DNA from: Candidatus Flavonifractor intestinigallinarum
GTDB lineage: Bacteria > Bacillota > Clostridia > Oscillospirales > Oscillospiraceae
Direction: 5' to 3'
Assembly: GCA_019119165.1 (NCBI GenBank)
Contig: DWXO01000001.1
Span: 1 to 39,182, forward strand
DNA length: 39,182 nt
This document shows positions 1 to 6,242 of the stretch, in pieces. Numbering within the stretch: position 1 is the stretch's first letter; every line of letters starts with the position of its first letter. Below the pieces are notes generated by a model, which made no database searches, was not told the DNA's origin, and saw only the letters and a list, made by a program, of their open reading frames with translations. Both the position numbers and the translations under genes were made by a program.

Positions 1-1
1 C

Positions 2-253
2 ATCGCCCTGCCCATGGCCTTCAGCATGACCGGCGGCCAGCTCACCCCCACCGTGGTGGCGGTGTTTGCCGCGGTGGCGGGCGGCGGTGTGTTCGGCGAC
101 CACTGCTCCCCCCTGTCCGATACCACCATCCTGTCCTCCATGGGTTCCGCTGCCGACCATCTGGACCATGTCAAGACCCAGCTGCCCTACGCCCTCACCT
201 GCGGCGCTCTGGCGGCGGTGGCCTACCTGATCCTGGGCTTCGCGGTGGCCTGA
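2..253 (+). CDS. NhaC-type Na+/H+ antiporter, C-terminal end (partial)
   Basis: Open from the left edge to TGA at 251-253; about 83 residues of the C-terminus remain. The fragment carries the segment [16 protein letters not shown] followed by [10 protein letters not shown], a pattern typical of the NhaC family of sodium/proton antiporters, and a last hydrophobic helix before the stop. NhaC proteins are polytopic inner-membrane carriers that exchange Na+ (some relatives exchange malate/lactate or amino acids) against protons. The true start lies outside the window, so length and substrate cannot be judged. A strong two-way terminator follows directly. Confidence 0.8.
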   Translation: MALPMAFSMTGGQLTPTVVAVFAAVAGGGVFGDHCSPLSDTTILSSMGSAADHLDHVKTQLPYALTCGALAAVAYLILGFAVA

Positions 254-270
254 ACCAATTCAATTCCATA

Positions 271-307
271 AAAAACGGCCTGCTGCATGATGCAGCAGGC
301 CGTTTTT
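271..307. terminator. Bidirectional intrinsic terminator
   Basis: Perfect 17-bp stem (AAAAACGGCCTGCTGCA and its complement) with a TGA loop. It is A-rich on the left and T-rich on the right, so it can end both the plus-strand antiporter transcript and the minus-strand trmO transcript. Confidence 0.9.
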
Positions 308-313
308 CTTCTG

Positions 314-997
314 TTATGAGCCCGGCTTCACCCAGCGGACGTGAAGGGTATTTCCGTCCACCGAGAAGCCAACCTCCACCCCGCCGAAGGCCATGCCGTA
401 TACCCGGTCGGGGTCGTGCTGGTAGGAGGGACGGGGGTCCCGGGCCAGCACTCCCATGAGGGCCTCCCGCTTGTCCGGCGGCACCTGGGCCAGTAATTCG
501 GTTGGGAACGCCACTTCCAACACCTTGCCCCCCACGTTGCCGGTAAAACCGCCGGTGGCCTCCGGGTGGGCGTCGGCGTAGGGCAGATAGGGCTTGATGT
601 CCAGGATGGGGGTGCCGTCCATGAGATCGGCCCCCGACACCACCAGCACGGTACCCAGCCTTGGGTCCTTCTCAATGGACTCCAGTTTCACGCAGGACAG
701 GCCGATGGCGTTGGGCCGGAAGGGGGAGCGGGTGGCGAACACGCCCATGCGGGTATTGCCTCCCAGCCGGGGGGGCCGCACCGTGGGGGACCACTTGTCC
801 CGCACCGCCTCAGAAAACTGCCAGATGAGCCAGATGTGGGAGAACTCCTCCAGCCCCCGCAGGGCGTCGGGATTGCGATACTCGGGCTCAAAGACGATGG
901 TGGCTTTCAGTTCCTCCACCAGGCCGCTTTGCCGGGGGATGCCGAACTTGGTGGGGAAGTCGCTGCGGATGCGGGCGATGATGTGTATGGGGATCAT
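314..997 (-). CDS. trmO: TrmO: tRNA (N6-threonylcarbamoyladenosine37-N6)-methyltransferase
   Basis: 227 residues of the TsaA/YaeB (TrmO) family, which uses S-adenosylmethionine to methylate the t6A37 base of ANN-decoding tRNAs. Visible family segments are LEEFSHIWLIWQF near residue 50, GVFATRSPFRPNAIGLS in the middle and DGTPILDIKPYLPYAD after it. The start ATG (995-997) overlaps the TGA of the upstream GTPase-nuclease gene as ATGA, and an AGGAGG site lies inside that gene's 3' end, so translation is probably coupled. No promoter of its own was seen. Length fits single-domain TrmO with the usual C-terminal extension. Confidence 0.88.
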   Translation of the reverse strand: MIPIHIIARIRSDFPTKFGIPRQSGLVEELKATIVFEPEYRNPDALRGLEEFSHIWLIWQFSEAVRDKWSPTVRPPRLGGNTRMGVFATRSPFRPNAIGLSCVKLESIEKDPRLGTVLVVSGADLMDGTPILDIKPYLPYADAHPEATGGFTGNVGGKVLEVAFPTELLAQVPPDKREALMGVLARDPRPSYQHDPDRVYGMAFGGVEVGFSVDGNTLHVRWVKPGS

Positions 998-3615
998 CTG
1001 TTTTCCTCCTGTGCCTTTTTCAGGGCGGCGGCCACCGGCCGGGACGGAGTGGACCGGTTGTTTTTCGCCAGGATGGCGGCGATCTGGCCGGAAGCCTGCT
1101 CCACCTCCGCCTTGAAGGTGGTGGCGGACAGCCGCAGGGCCCCGTGGCCCAGAATGATGAGCTGCTCCGCACCGTCGGAGGTGGCCACCCGGACCCGGTG
1201 GTGCTTGCCGATCTCATAGGTGGCACGCTCGATATAGGTGTCCGCCGTCTCCGCCTCTTTGGTATACACAACGTAGATGTTGTGGTATTTAAATACATCC
1301 TGTACATTGCGGGGCACCTTGTAGGCGTCGAATACCAGGATGACCACGCATTTTTTGAAGCCCTGGTAGTTGCTCAGCAGGTCCATCAGCAGCTGCCGGG
1401 CGGCGTCCAGATTGGTCTGGGCCACCGCCTTCAGCTCCTCCCAGGCGAAGATGATGTTATAGCCGTCCACCAGCAGATACTCCGGCCCCTTGTTCTGGGT
1501 CTGGACGTTGTACTTCCGCTCGTCCAGGCTGGTGCGGGCGGGCTTGGGCTGGGGGCGGAAGGAGTTGCGCTCCACCTTGCCGTAGGTGCGCTCGTAAATG
1601 GCCAGCAATTCCTTGTCCTGCTCCAGGGACAGGCCGGGATTGCTGCTCCGCCGGACGGGAGCGGCGGGGGCCTTTGGCTCCGGGGGCTTGTCCAGAGAAA
1701 GACCGCTGTCCACATGGGCCATTTCCTTTACCTGGTCCCATTTCACGTTGTACCCCGCCCCGTGGGCGCAGAACACCGAGCCGGTGGGGTTGTCCACGTC
1801 CCGCTCCGGGTCGTAGCCCAGGGCCTCCACCACAGTTTGCTGGTCGTAGCAGGGGTAGTAGCCCTTCAAGGTGCAGCTCAGACGCCCCATGCCTCTGGTG
1901 TAGGCGGCCACCTCGCCGCCGTAGTCCCGCAGCCCCGCTACCGGGGCGGAGCCGGTGAGGACGGTGAGCTCCCCCGCCGTCTCCGGGGGATCGCAGTCGC
2001 CCCCCATCCGTTGGAGGTCGCTCATGGCCCGTCCCACCTGGGCGGCGGGCACCTCCAGCCGGAAGGAGTACCAGGGCTCCAGCAGAACGCTCTCCGCCTC
2101 CATCAGGCCCTGACGCACCGCCCGGTAGGTGGCCTGCCGGAAGTCGCCTCCCTCGGTGTGCTTGAGATGGGCCCGGCCTGCCAGCAGGGTGATTTTTACG
2201 TCGGTGAGGGGAGAGCCGGTGAGGACGCCGGGGTGGGCCCGCTCGGTCAGATGGGTGAGAATGAGCCGCTGCCAGTTGCCGTCCAGCACATCCTCGGGAC
2301 AGGCGGTGGCCAAGGTCACGCCGCTGCCCCGCTCCCCCGGCTCCAGCAGCAGATGGACTTCGGCGTAGTGGCGGAGAGGCTCGTAGTGGCCCACACCGAT
2401 GACGGGCCCGGCGATGGTCTCCCGGTACACGATGCCCCCCTGGCCGAAGCTGACCTCCATGCCGAAGCGCTCGGCAATGAGCCGCTGCAAAATCTCCAGC
2501 TGGACCTGGCCCATAAGCTGGATGTGGATTTCTTTTAAGCGCTCGTTCCACACCAGATGGAGCTGGGGGTCTTCCTCCTCCAGCTGGCGCAGCTTTTGCA
2601 TGGCGGTGACCGGGTCCTGGCCCTCGGGCAGGATCACCTGATAGGTGAGCACCGGCTCCAGGACAGGGGGCGTGCCCTCCGCCTCAAAGCCCAGGCCCTG
2701 CCCGGCGGCGGCGGAACCCAGGCCGGTGACCGCTACCACGGTCCCAGCCGGTGCCACGTCCACCGGCTGGAATTTCAGGCCGGAGTATACCCGCAGCTGG
2801 TCGGCCTTGTCGCTCCAGCCGGGGCCCTCCAGCACGGTTTTCACCTTCAGGCTGCCGCCGGTGATCTTCATCCAGGCCAGACGGTTGTTCTGACTGTCCC
2901 GGGAGATCTTGAAAATGCGGGCGCCGAATTCCTCCCCGTACACCGGCCGGGGAGCGTATTCCTCCAGGCCCAGGAGGAAGTCCTCCACCCCCTCCAGTTT
3001 CAGCGCCGAGCCAAACCAGCAGGGGAAGAGCTTCCGCTGGGCCATGAGGGCGGTGAGGGCGGCGTCGGAGACGGCCCCTGTCTCCAGGTAGTCCTCCAGC
3101 AGGGACTCGTCGCACAGGGCGGCCTGCTCACAGAGGGCCTCTTTGTCGGCCATGTCCACACAGCCCTCGTCCAGCTTACCTTTCAGTTCCCCCAGCAGGG
3201 CGGCCTTGTCCGCCCCCGCCAGGTCCATTTTATTGACAAAGAGGAAGGTGGGCACATGATAGCGCTCCAGCAGCTTCCACAGGGTATGGGTATGGCCCTG
3301 GACCCCGTCGGTTCCGCTGACCACCAAAATGGCGCAGTCCAGCACCGACAGGGTGCGCTCCATCTCAGCGGAGAAGTCCACATGGCCCGGCGTGTCCAAC
3401 AGGGTGATCTCCAGGTGTTCCAGAGGGAGCATGGCCTGCTTGGAGAAGATGGTGATGCCCCGCTCCTTCTCCATGGGGTCGGTGTCCAGAAAGGCGTCCC
3501 CGTGGTCCACCCGGCCCAGCTTCTTTAATTTTCCGCAGGTGTAGAGCAGTCCCTCGCTGAGGGTGGTCTTGCCCGCGTCCACATGGGCCAGAATGCCCAC
3601 GACCAATGTTTCCAT
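994..3615 (-). CDS. TetM/TetO-type ribosomal protection GTPase fused to a Rae1/YacP-like NYN nuclease
   Basis: 873 residues. Residues 1 to about 650 look like a translational GTPase of the tetracycline ribosomal protection group (EF-G-like). They contain P-loop AHVDAGKT (10-17), switch I RGIT (52-55), DTPGHVD (74-80), NKMD (128-131), and a domain V end with GLRDYGGEVAAYTRGMGR. After a charged linker, residues about 711-850 form a NYN/PIN-like domain closely resembling Bacillus YacP (Rae1), the ribosome-associated endoribonuclease. It has LLVDGYNII (D717, N720), VFDAYK (D763), ETADTYIE (D792) and ATSDGAEQ (D814), so the putative acidic catalytic residues are kept. Usual TetM-type proteins are about 640 residues, so the extra 220 are a real extension in one frame. 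Whether it gives tetracycline resistance is unknown; a housekeeping or stress role at stalled ribosomes is equally possible. Its stop overlaps the trmO start. Confidence 0.85.
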   Translation of the reverse strand: METLVVGILAHVDAGKTTLSEGLLYTCGKLKKLGRVDHGDAFLDTDPMEKERGITIFSKQAMLPLEHLEITLLDTPGHVDFSAEMERTLSVLDCAILVVSGTDGVQGHTHTLWKLLERYHVPTFLFVNKMDLAGADKAALLGELKGKLDEGCVDMADKEALCEQAALCDESLLEDYLETGAVSDAALTALMAQRKLFPCWFGSALKLEGVEDFLLGLEEYAPRPVYGEEFGARIFKISRDSQNNRLAWMKITGGSLKVKTVLEGPGWSDKADQLRVYSGLKFQPVDVAPAGTVVAVTGLGSAAAGQGLGFEAEGTPPVLEPVLTYQVILPEGQDPVTAMQKLRQLEEEDPQLHLVWNERLKEIHIQLMGQVQLEILQRLIAERFGMEVSFGQGGIVYRETIAGPVIGVGHYEPLRHYAEVHLLLEPGERGSGVTLATACPEDVLDGNWQRLILTHLTERAHPGVLTGSPLTDVKITLLAGRAHLKHTEGGDFRQATYRAVRQGLMEAESVLLEPWYSFRLEVPAAQVGRAMSDLQRMGGDCDPPETAGELTVLTGSAPVAGLRDYGGEVAAYTRGMGRLSCTLKGYYPCYDQQTVVEALGYDPERDVDNPTGSVFCAHGAGYNVKWDQVKEMAHVDSGLSLDKPPEPKAPAAPVRRSSNPGLSLEQDKELLAIYERTYGKVERNSFRPQPKPARTSLDERKYNVQTQNKGPEYLLVDGYNIIFAWEELKAVAQTNLDAARQLLMDLLSNYQGFKKCVVILVFDAYKVPRNVQDVFKYHNIYVVYTKEAETADTYIERATYEIGKHHRVRVATSDGAEQLIILGHGALRLSATTFKAEVEQASGQIAAILAKNNRSTPSRPVAAALKKAQEENR

Positions 3616-3644
3616 AGCTGCCGTCCTTTATGGTATGATACCTT

Positions 3645-3673
3645 AGTATAGCACATCCCTGGGTGAGGGGCAA
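3645..3673 (-). promoter_or_regulatory. Sigma-A type promoter of the GTPase-nuclease/trmO operon
   Basis: On the minus strand TTGCCC (3668-3673), 17-bp spacer, TATACT (3645-3650), with TG one base before the -10 (extended -10). It sits 30 bp ahead of the ATG and follows the terminator of the upstream gene. Confidence 0.65.
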
Positions 3674-3676
3674 AGA

Positions 3677-3700
3677 AAAAGGGCCCCGAAGGGCCCTTTT
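3677..3700 (-). terminator. Intrinsic terminator of the dehydrogenase gene
   Basis: 10-bp perfect stem AAAAGGGCCC with a four-base loop that reads TTCG on the minus strand, followed there by TTTTTCTTTG. It lies 13 bp past the dehydrogenase stop codon. Confidence 0.88.
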
Positions 3701-3712
3701 GGGAAGGTAGGA

Positions 3713-4513
3713 TCAACCCTTTGCGCCGTCGCTCATATAGGAGCCGTACAGCGGGGTGGGCAGGCCGAAGCCGCCGGCCACGGGGAGGATCTCGCCGGTG
3801 ATGAAGGCGGCCCGGTCGCTGGCCAGGAAGGCCACGGCGTCGGCGATGTCCTCGGGACGGCCGGGGCGGTTGAGGGGGACGTTTTTCAGGAACAGGTCCA
3901 GGAAGGCCTGGGACATATTGTTCATGGCGGCGTCAGTGGCGGTAAAGCCGGGGAGCACCGCGTTGCACCGCACCCCCTGCCGGGCGTACTGCACGGCGAT
4001 GTCCTTGGTGAGGAAGTGGATGGCGGCCTTGCTGACGCCGTAGGCGGTGCGGCTCAGGTCGGGATAGAGGCCGCCCACCGAGCCGATGTTGATGATGGAG
4101 CCGCCGCCGTTCTTGGCCATGACGGGCACCGCCGCCTTGCTGGGCAGGTACACGCTCTTCAGGTTAGTATTGACGATGCGGAAGAAGTCGTCGCTGTCGC
4201 CGTTCACCACGTCCAGATCGGTCTTGACGTCGGTGGCACCGAAGTTGTTCACCAGAATGTCCAGCCGGCCCTCCTTCTTGGCCACCTCGTCCACCATGCC
4301 GGAGAAGCTGTCCTCGTTGGCGGCATCAAAGTAGACCACCCCGGCCCGTCCGCCGGCGGCGATGATCTCGTCGGCGATCTGCTGTCCGGCGTCCAGACGG
4401 CGCACGCCCAGATAGACGGCAGCGCCCTGGGCGGCCAGGGCCTTGGCGCAGGCCAGGCCGATGCCACGGGTGGAGGAGGAGACCAGCGCGACCTTTTGTT
4501 CCAGTTCTTTCAT
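3713..4513 (-). CDS. Short-chain dehydrogenase resembling clostridial 7-alpha-hydroxysteroid dehydrogenase
   Basis: 266 residues from the ATG at 4511-4513, chosen because AAGGAG lies 8 bases upstream; an earlier in-frame ATG at 4615 lacks family similarity and lies beyond the likely promoter. SDR hallmarks: nucleotide-binding loop SSSTRGIG (12-19), NNFG (89-92), and the catalytic set S145, Y158, K162 (YGVSK). R38 and R39 after strand 2 suggest NADP(H). From memory of the clostridial 7-alpha-HSDH group, several stretches agree well: an SSTRGIG loop instead of TGxxxGIG, SVYLPxKAA near 120, RCNAVLPG near 182, VPLNRxGRPEDIA near 215, and VAGGFxLxTPxY near the C-terminus. That makes oxidation of the bile acid 7-hydroxyl a plausible activity, but other SDR substrates remain possible. 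Monocistronic, with its own promoter and terminator. Confidence 0.78.
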   Translation of the reverse strand: MKELEQKVALVSSSTRGIGLACAKALAAQGAAVYLGVRRLDAGQQIADEIIAAGGRAGVVYFDAANEDSFSGMVDEVAKKEGRLDILVNNFGATDVKTDLDVVNGDSDDFFRIVNTNLKSVYLPSKAAVPVMAKNGGGSIINIGSVGGLYPDLSRTAYGVSKAAIHFLTKDIAVQYARQGVRCNAVLPGFTATDAAMNNMSQAFLDLFLKNVPLNRPGRPEDIADAVAFLASDRAAFITGEILPVAGGFGLPTPLYGSYMSDGAKG

Positions 4514-4558
4514 GACAATTCTCCTTTTTAAACCATGCGGTATGATTAAGATACTATG

Positions 4559-4587
4559 ATAATAGCACCATCCGCCTTTGGGCGCAA
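4559..4587 (-). promoter_or_regulatory. Sigma-A type promoter of the dehydrogenase gene
   Basis: On the minus strand TTGCGC (4582-4587), 17-bp spacer, TATTAT (4559-4564), about 45 bp before the ATG. On the opposite strand a TGCAAC at 4608-4613 could be an ECF-type -35 for the divergent sigma gene, but no convincing -10 follows. Confidence 0.6.
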
Positions 4588-4658
4588 GCATTATTTTTTG
4601 GAACGGATGCAACAAAACCGCCCCCTCAGGGATGTTAGGGGCGAAAGGGGGGAGGGCA

Positions 4659-5132
4659 ATGGCGGAAGAAACCGGTCTGCGGCAGGTGGTGGAGACCTAT
4701 GGGAACATGGTGTACCGCCTGGCGCTGGCCCAGACCCACAGCGGCCATGACGCTGACGACGTATTTCAGGAGGTCTTTCTCCGCTATCTCCGCTCCGCGC
4801 CGGACTTTCGGGAGGAGGAGCACCGGAAGGCCTGGCTGCTGCGGGTGACGGTGAACTGCTGCAAGAAATTCCACACCTCCTTCTGGCGGCGGCATACCAC
4901 GGCCCTGTCTGAGACCATCCCCGCCCGGACGGAGGAGGAGGGGGAGCTGCTGACGTTGTTGGAGGGCCTGCCGGAGAAGTACCGGGCGGTGCTCCACCTC
5001 TACTACTACGAGGGCTACGCCACCGGGGAGATCGCGGCCATCCTGGGCCGCAGTCCCAACACCGTCCGCAGTCAGCTCTCCCGGGGGCGGGCCCTGCTGC
5101 ACGACGCATGGAAAGGAGCGGAAGAGCTATGA
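4659..5132 (+). CDS. ECF-type RNA polymerase sigma factor
   Basis: 157 residues from the ATG at 4659, preceded by a purine-rich GGGGGGAGGG site. Region 2 spans about 10-75 with DADDVFQEVFLRYL, and region 4 spans about 97-150 with LPEKYRAVLHLYYYEGY and the helix-turn-helix TGEIAAILGRSPNTVRSQLS. Region 3 is absent, as in extracytoplasmic-function sigma factors, which direct polymerase to stress promoters and are held inactive by a membrane anti-sigma factor. The TGA overlaps the ATG of the next gene (ATGA at 5129-5132), which points to coupled, stoichiometric synthesis of both partners. Confidence 0.9.
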   Translation: MAEETGLRQVVETYGNMVYRLALAQTHSGHDADDVFQEVFLRYLRSAPDFREEEHRKAWLLRVTVNCCKKFHTSFWRRHTTALSETIPARTEEEGELLTLLEGLPEKYRAVLHLYYYEGYATGEIAAILGRSPNTVRSQLSRGRALLHDAWKGAEEL

Positions 5133-6205
5133 CGGAAGAGAACTATCGGGCGCTGTTTGACCGGGCGTCCCCCGACCGGGATCTGGTGGAGGATACCCTG
5201 GCGGCGGCGGAGCGGCCCCGGCGAAAGGGCGTTCCCACCAAGCGGCTGGCGGCGGCCCTGGTGTGTCTGGCCCTGGTGCTGGGGGTGGGCAACTATCAGG
5301 CCCTGGCGGCGGGGGTCCAGCGGATCATCCGGTTCTTTGCCGGCGCTGGGGCGTCGGAGACCCCCGTCATGGTGGTGGAGCAGGCCGACCAGTGGACCGA
5401 GGGGGACTGGCTGTGCCAGCTGGACGGGGTGAGCCAGGGGGAGTACCTGCTGCTGGAGCTCTACCTGGTAAGCCCGGAGATGGAAGAACACCAGCTGGCT
5501 ACCCGGATACTCCAGATTTACGCCGACGGCGTCCCCCTGGAGCAGGGGGACCAGGTTTACTCCGAATGGCTGCCCTATGACGGCTTTGCCCCCCAGGGCC
5601 AGGCGTGGATGTCTCTTTCCGGCCTGGACTGCGGGCCGGAGGTGGCCTGGCGGGAGGAAGGCTACCGCGCTCGGGTCCATATGCCCTTCACCTACCGTCT
5701 GCCGGAGGAAACGCCCGCAGAGCTGACCTATGAGCTGTTGGACCTGGAGGGGGGCGGCTCCCATACCGGCACCCTGACCCTCACCCCGGCGGAGACTCAG
5801 GCCGCTTGGTCGGACAGCCGGACCTTCGCCGAGGGCACCGTCACCGCCCTGGTCAGCGAGGATGGGCGGCAGCTGTCGGTGTACGCCCATCGGGAGGAGA
5901 ATGACGAGGGTCAGATGCTGACGGGGGCCTCCCTCTTCCACCATCAGGTCACCTTCATCGGGGCCTCCGGGGAGCGCTACTCCGACGCGGGCGAGGGCTT
6001 CCGCAGTTTCACCTCCGGCCATGTGAACGTCCAGTTGGCCGCCGCCCCAAGTTGGGTGGAGGAGCCCATCGTGGCGGTGGAGATTGACGCCATCCAGCTG
6101 GTATACGAGTATGATACCTGGTGGGACGGCCCGGGAGGGGGCATGGTCCGCACCCAGGGCGACGCGACGTACGGTGACCTGAACTGGATCATTGATTTGA
6201 CTTAA
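5129..6205 (+). CDS. Probable membrane-bound anti-sigma factor
   Basis: 358 residues starting at the ATG that overlaps the sigma factor stop; GGAG lies just upstream, and this start is preferred over the in-frame ATG at 5108. The N-terminal 38 residues are charged and would face the cytoplasm, followed by one transmembrane helix at about 39-62 and roughly 295 residues outside, rich in beta-strand patterns and acidic residues. This layout (short cytoplasmic part, one helix, large outer domain, coupled to an ECF sigma gene) matches the DUF4179-like anti-sigma proteins of Clostridia. No zinc-binding HxxxCxxC motif is present, so it is not a classical ZAS protein. The signal sensed cannot be told from sequence. 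Confidence 0.7.
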   Translation: MTEENYRALFDRASPDRDLVEDTLAAAERPRRKGVPTKRLAAALVCLALVLGVGNYQALAAGVQRIIRFFAGAGASETPVMVVEQADQWTEGDWLCQLDGVSQGEYLLLELYLVSPEMEEHQLATRILQIYADGVPLEQGDQVYSEWLPYDGFAPQGQAWMSLSGLDCGPEVAWREEGYRARVHMPFTYRLPEETPAELTYELLDLEGGGSHTGTLTLTPAETQAAWSDSRTFAEGTVTALVSEDGRQLSVYAHREENDEGQMLTGASLFHHQVTFIGASGERYSDAGEGFRSFTSGHVNVQLAAAPSWVEEPIVAVEIDAIQLVYEYDTWWDGPGGGMVRTQGDATYGDLNWIIDLT

Positions 6206-6208
6206 ACC

Positions 6209-6242
6209 AAACGGGCCTGCTGCGGTTGCAGCAGGCCCGTTT
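6209..6242. terminator. Bidirectional intrinsic terminator
   Basis: 15-bp perfect stem AAACGGGCCTGCTGC with a GGTT loop between the convergent anti-sigma and amylase genes. Its right arm touches the amylase stop codon (6242-6244). Confidence 0.85.

Noticed and set aside
1144-2538. 464-codon plus-strand frame opposite the GTPase-nuclease gene
   Set aside because: It is the antisense shadow of a GC-rich gene; its translation is low-complexity (V, G, Q, H, L) with no motif, and the other strand has all GTPase motifs.
994-3615. Calling the fusion gene a tetracycline resistance determinant such as tet(M) or tet(W)
   Set aside because: The GTPase part is only family-level similar, the protein is about 230 residues longer, and it sits in an apparently chromosomal setting with trmO and no mobile element. 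Resistance cannot be claimed from sequence.
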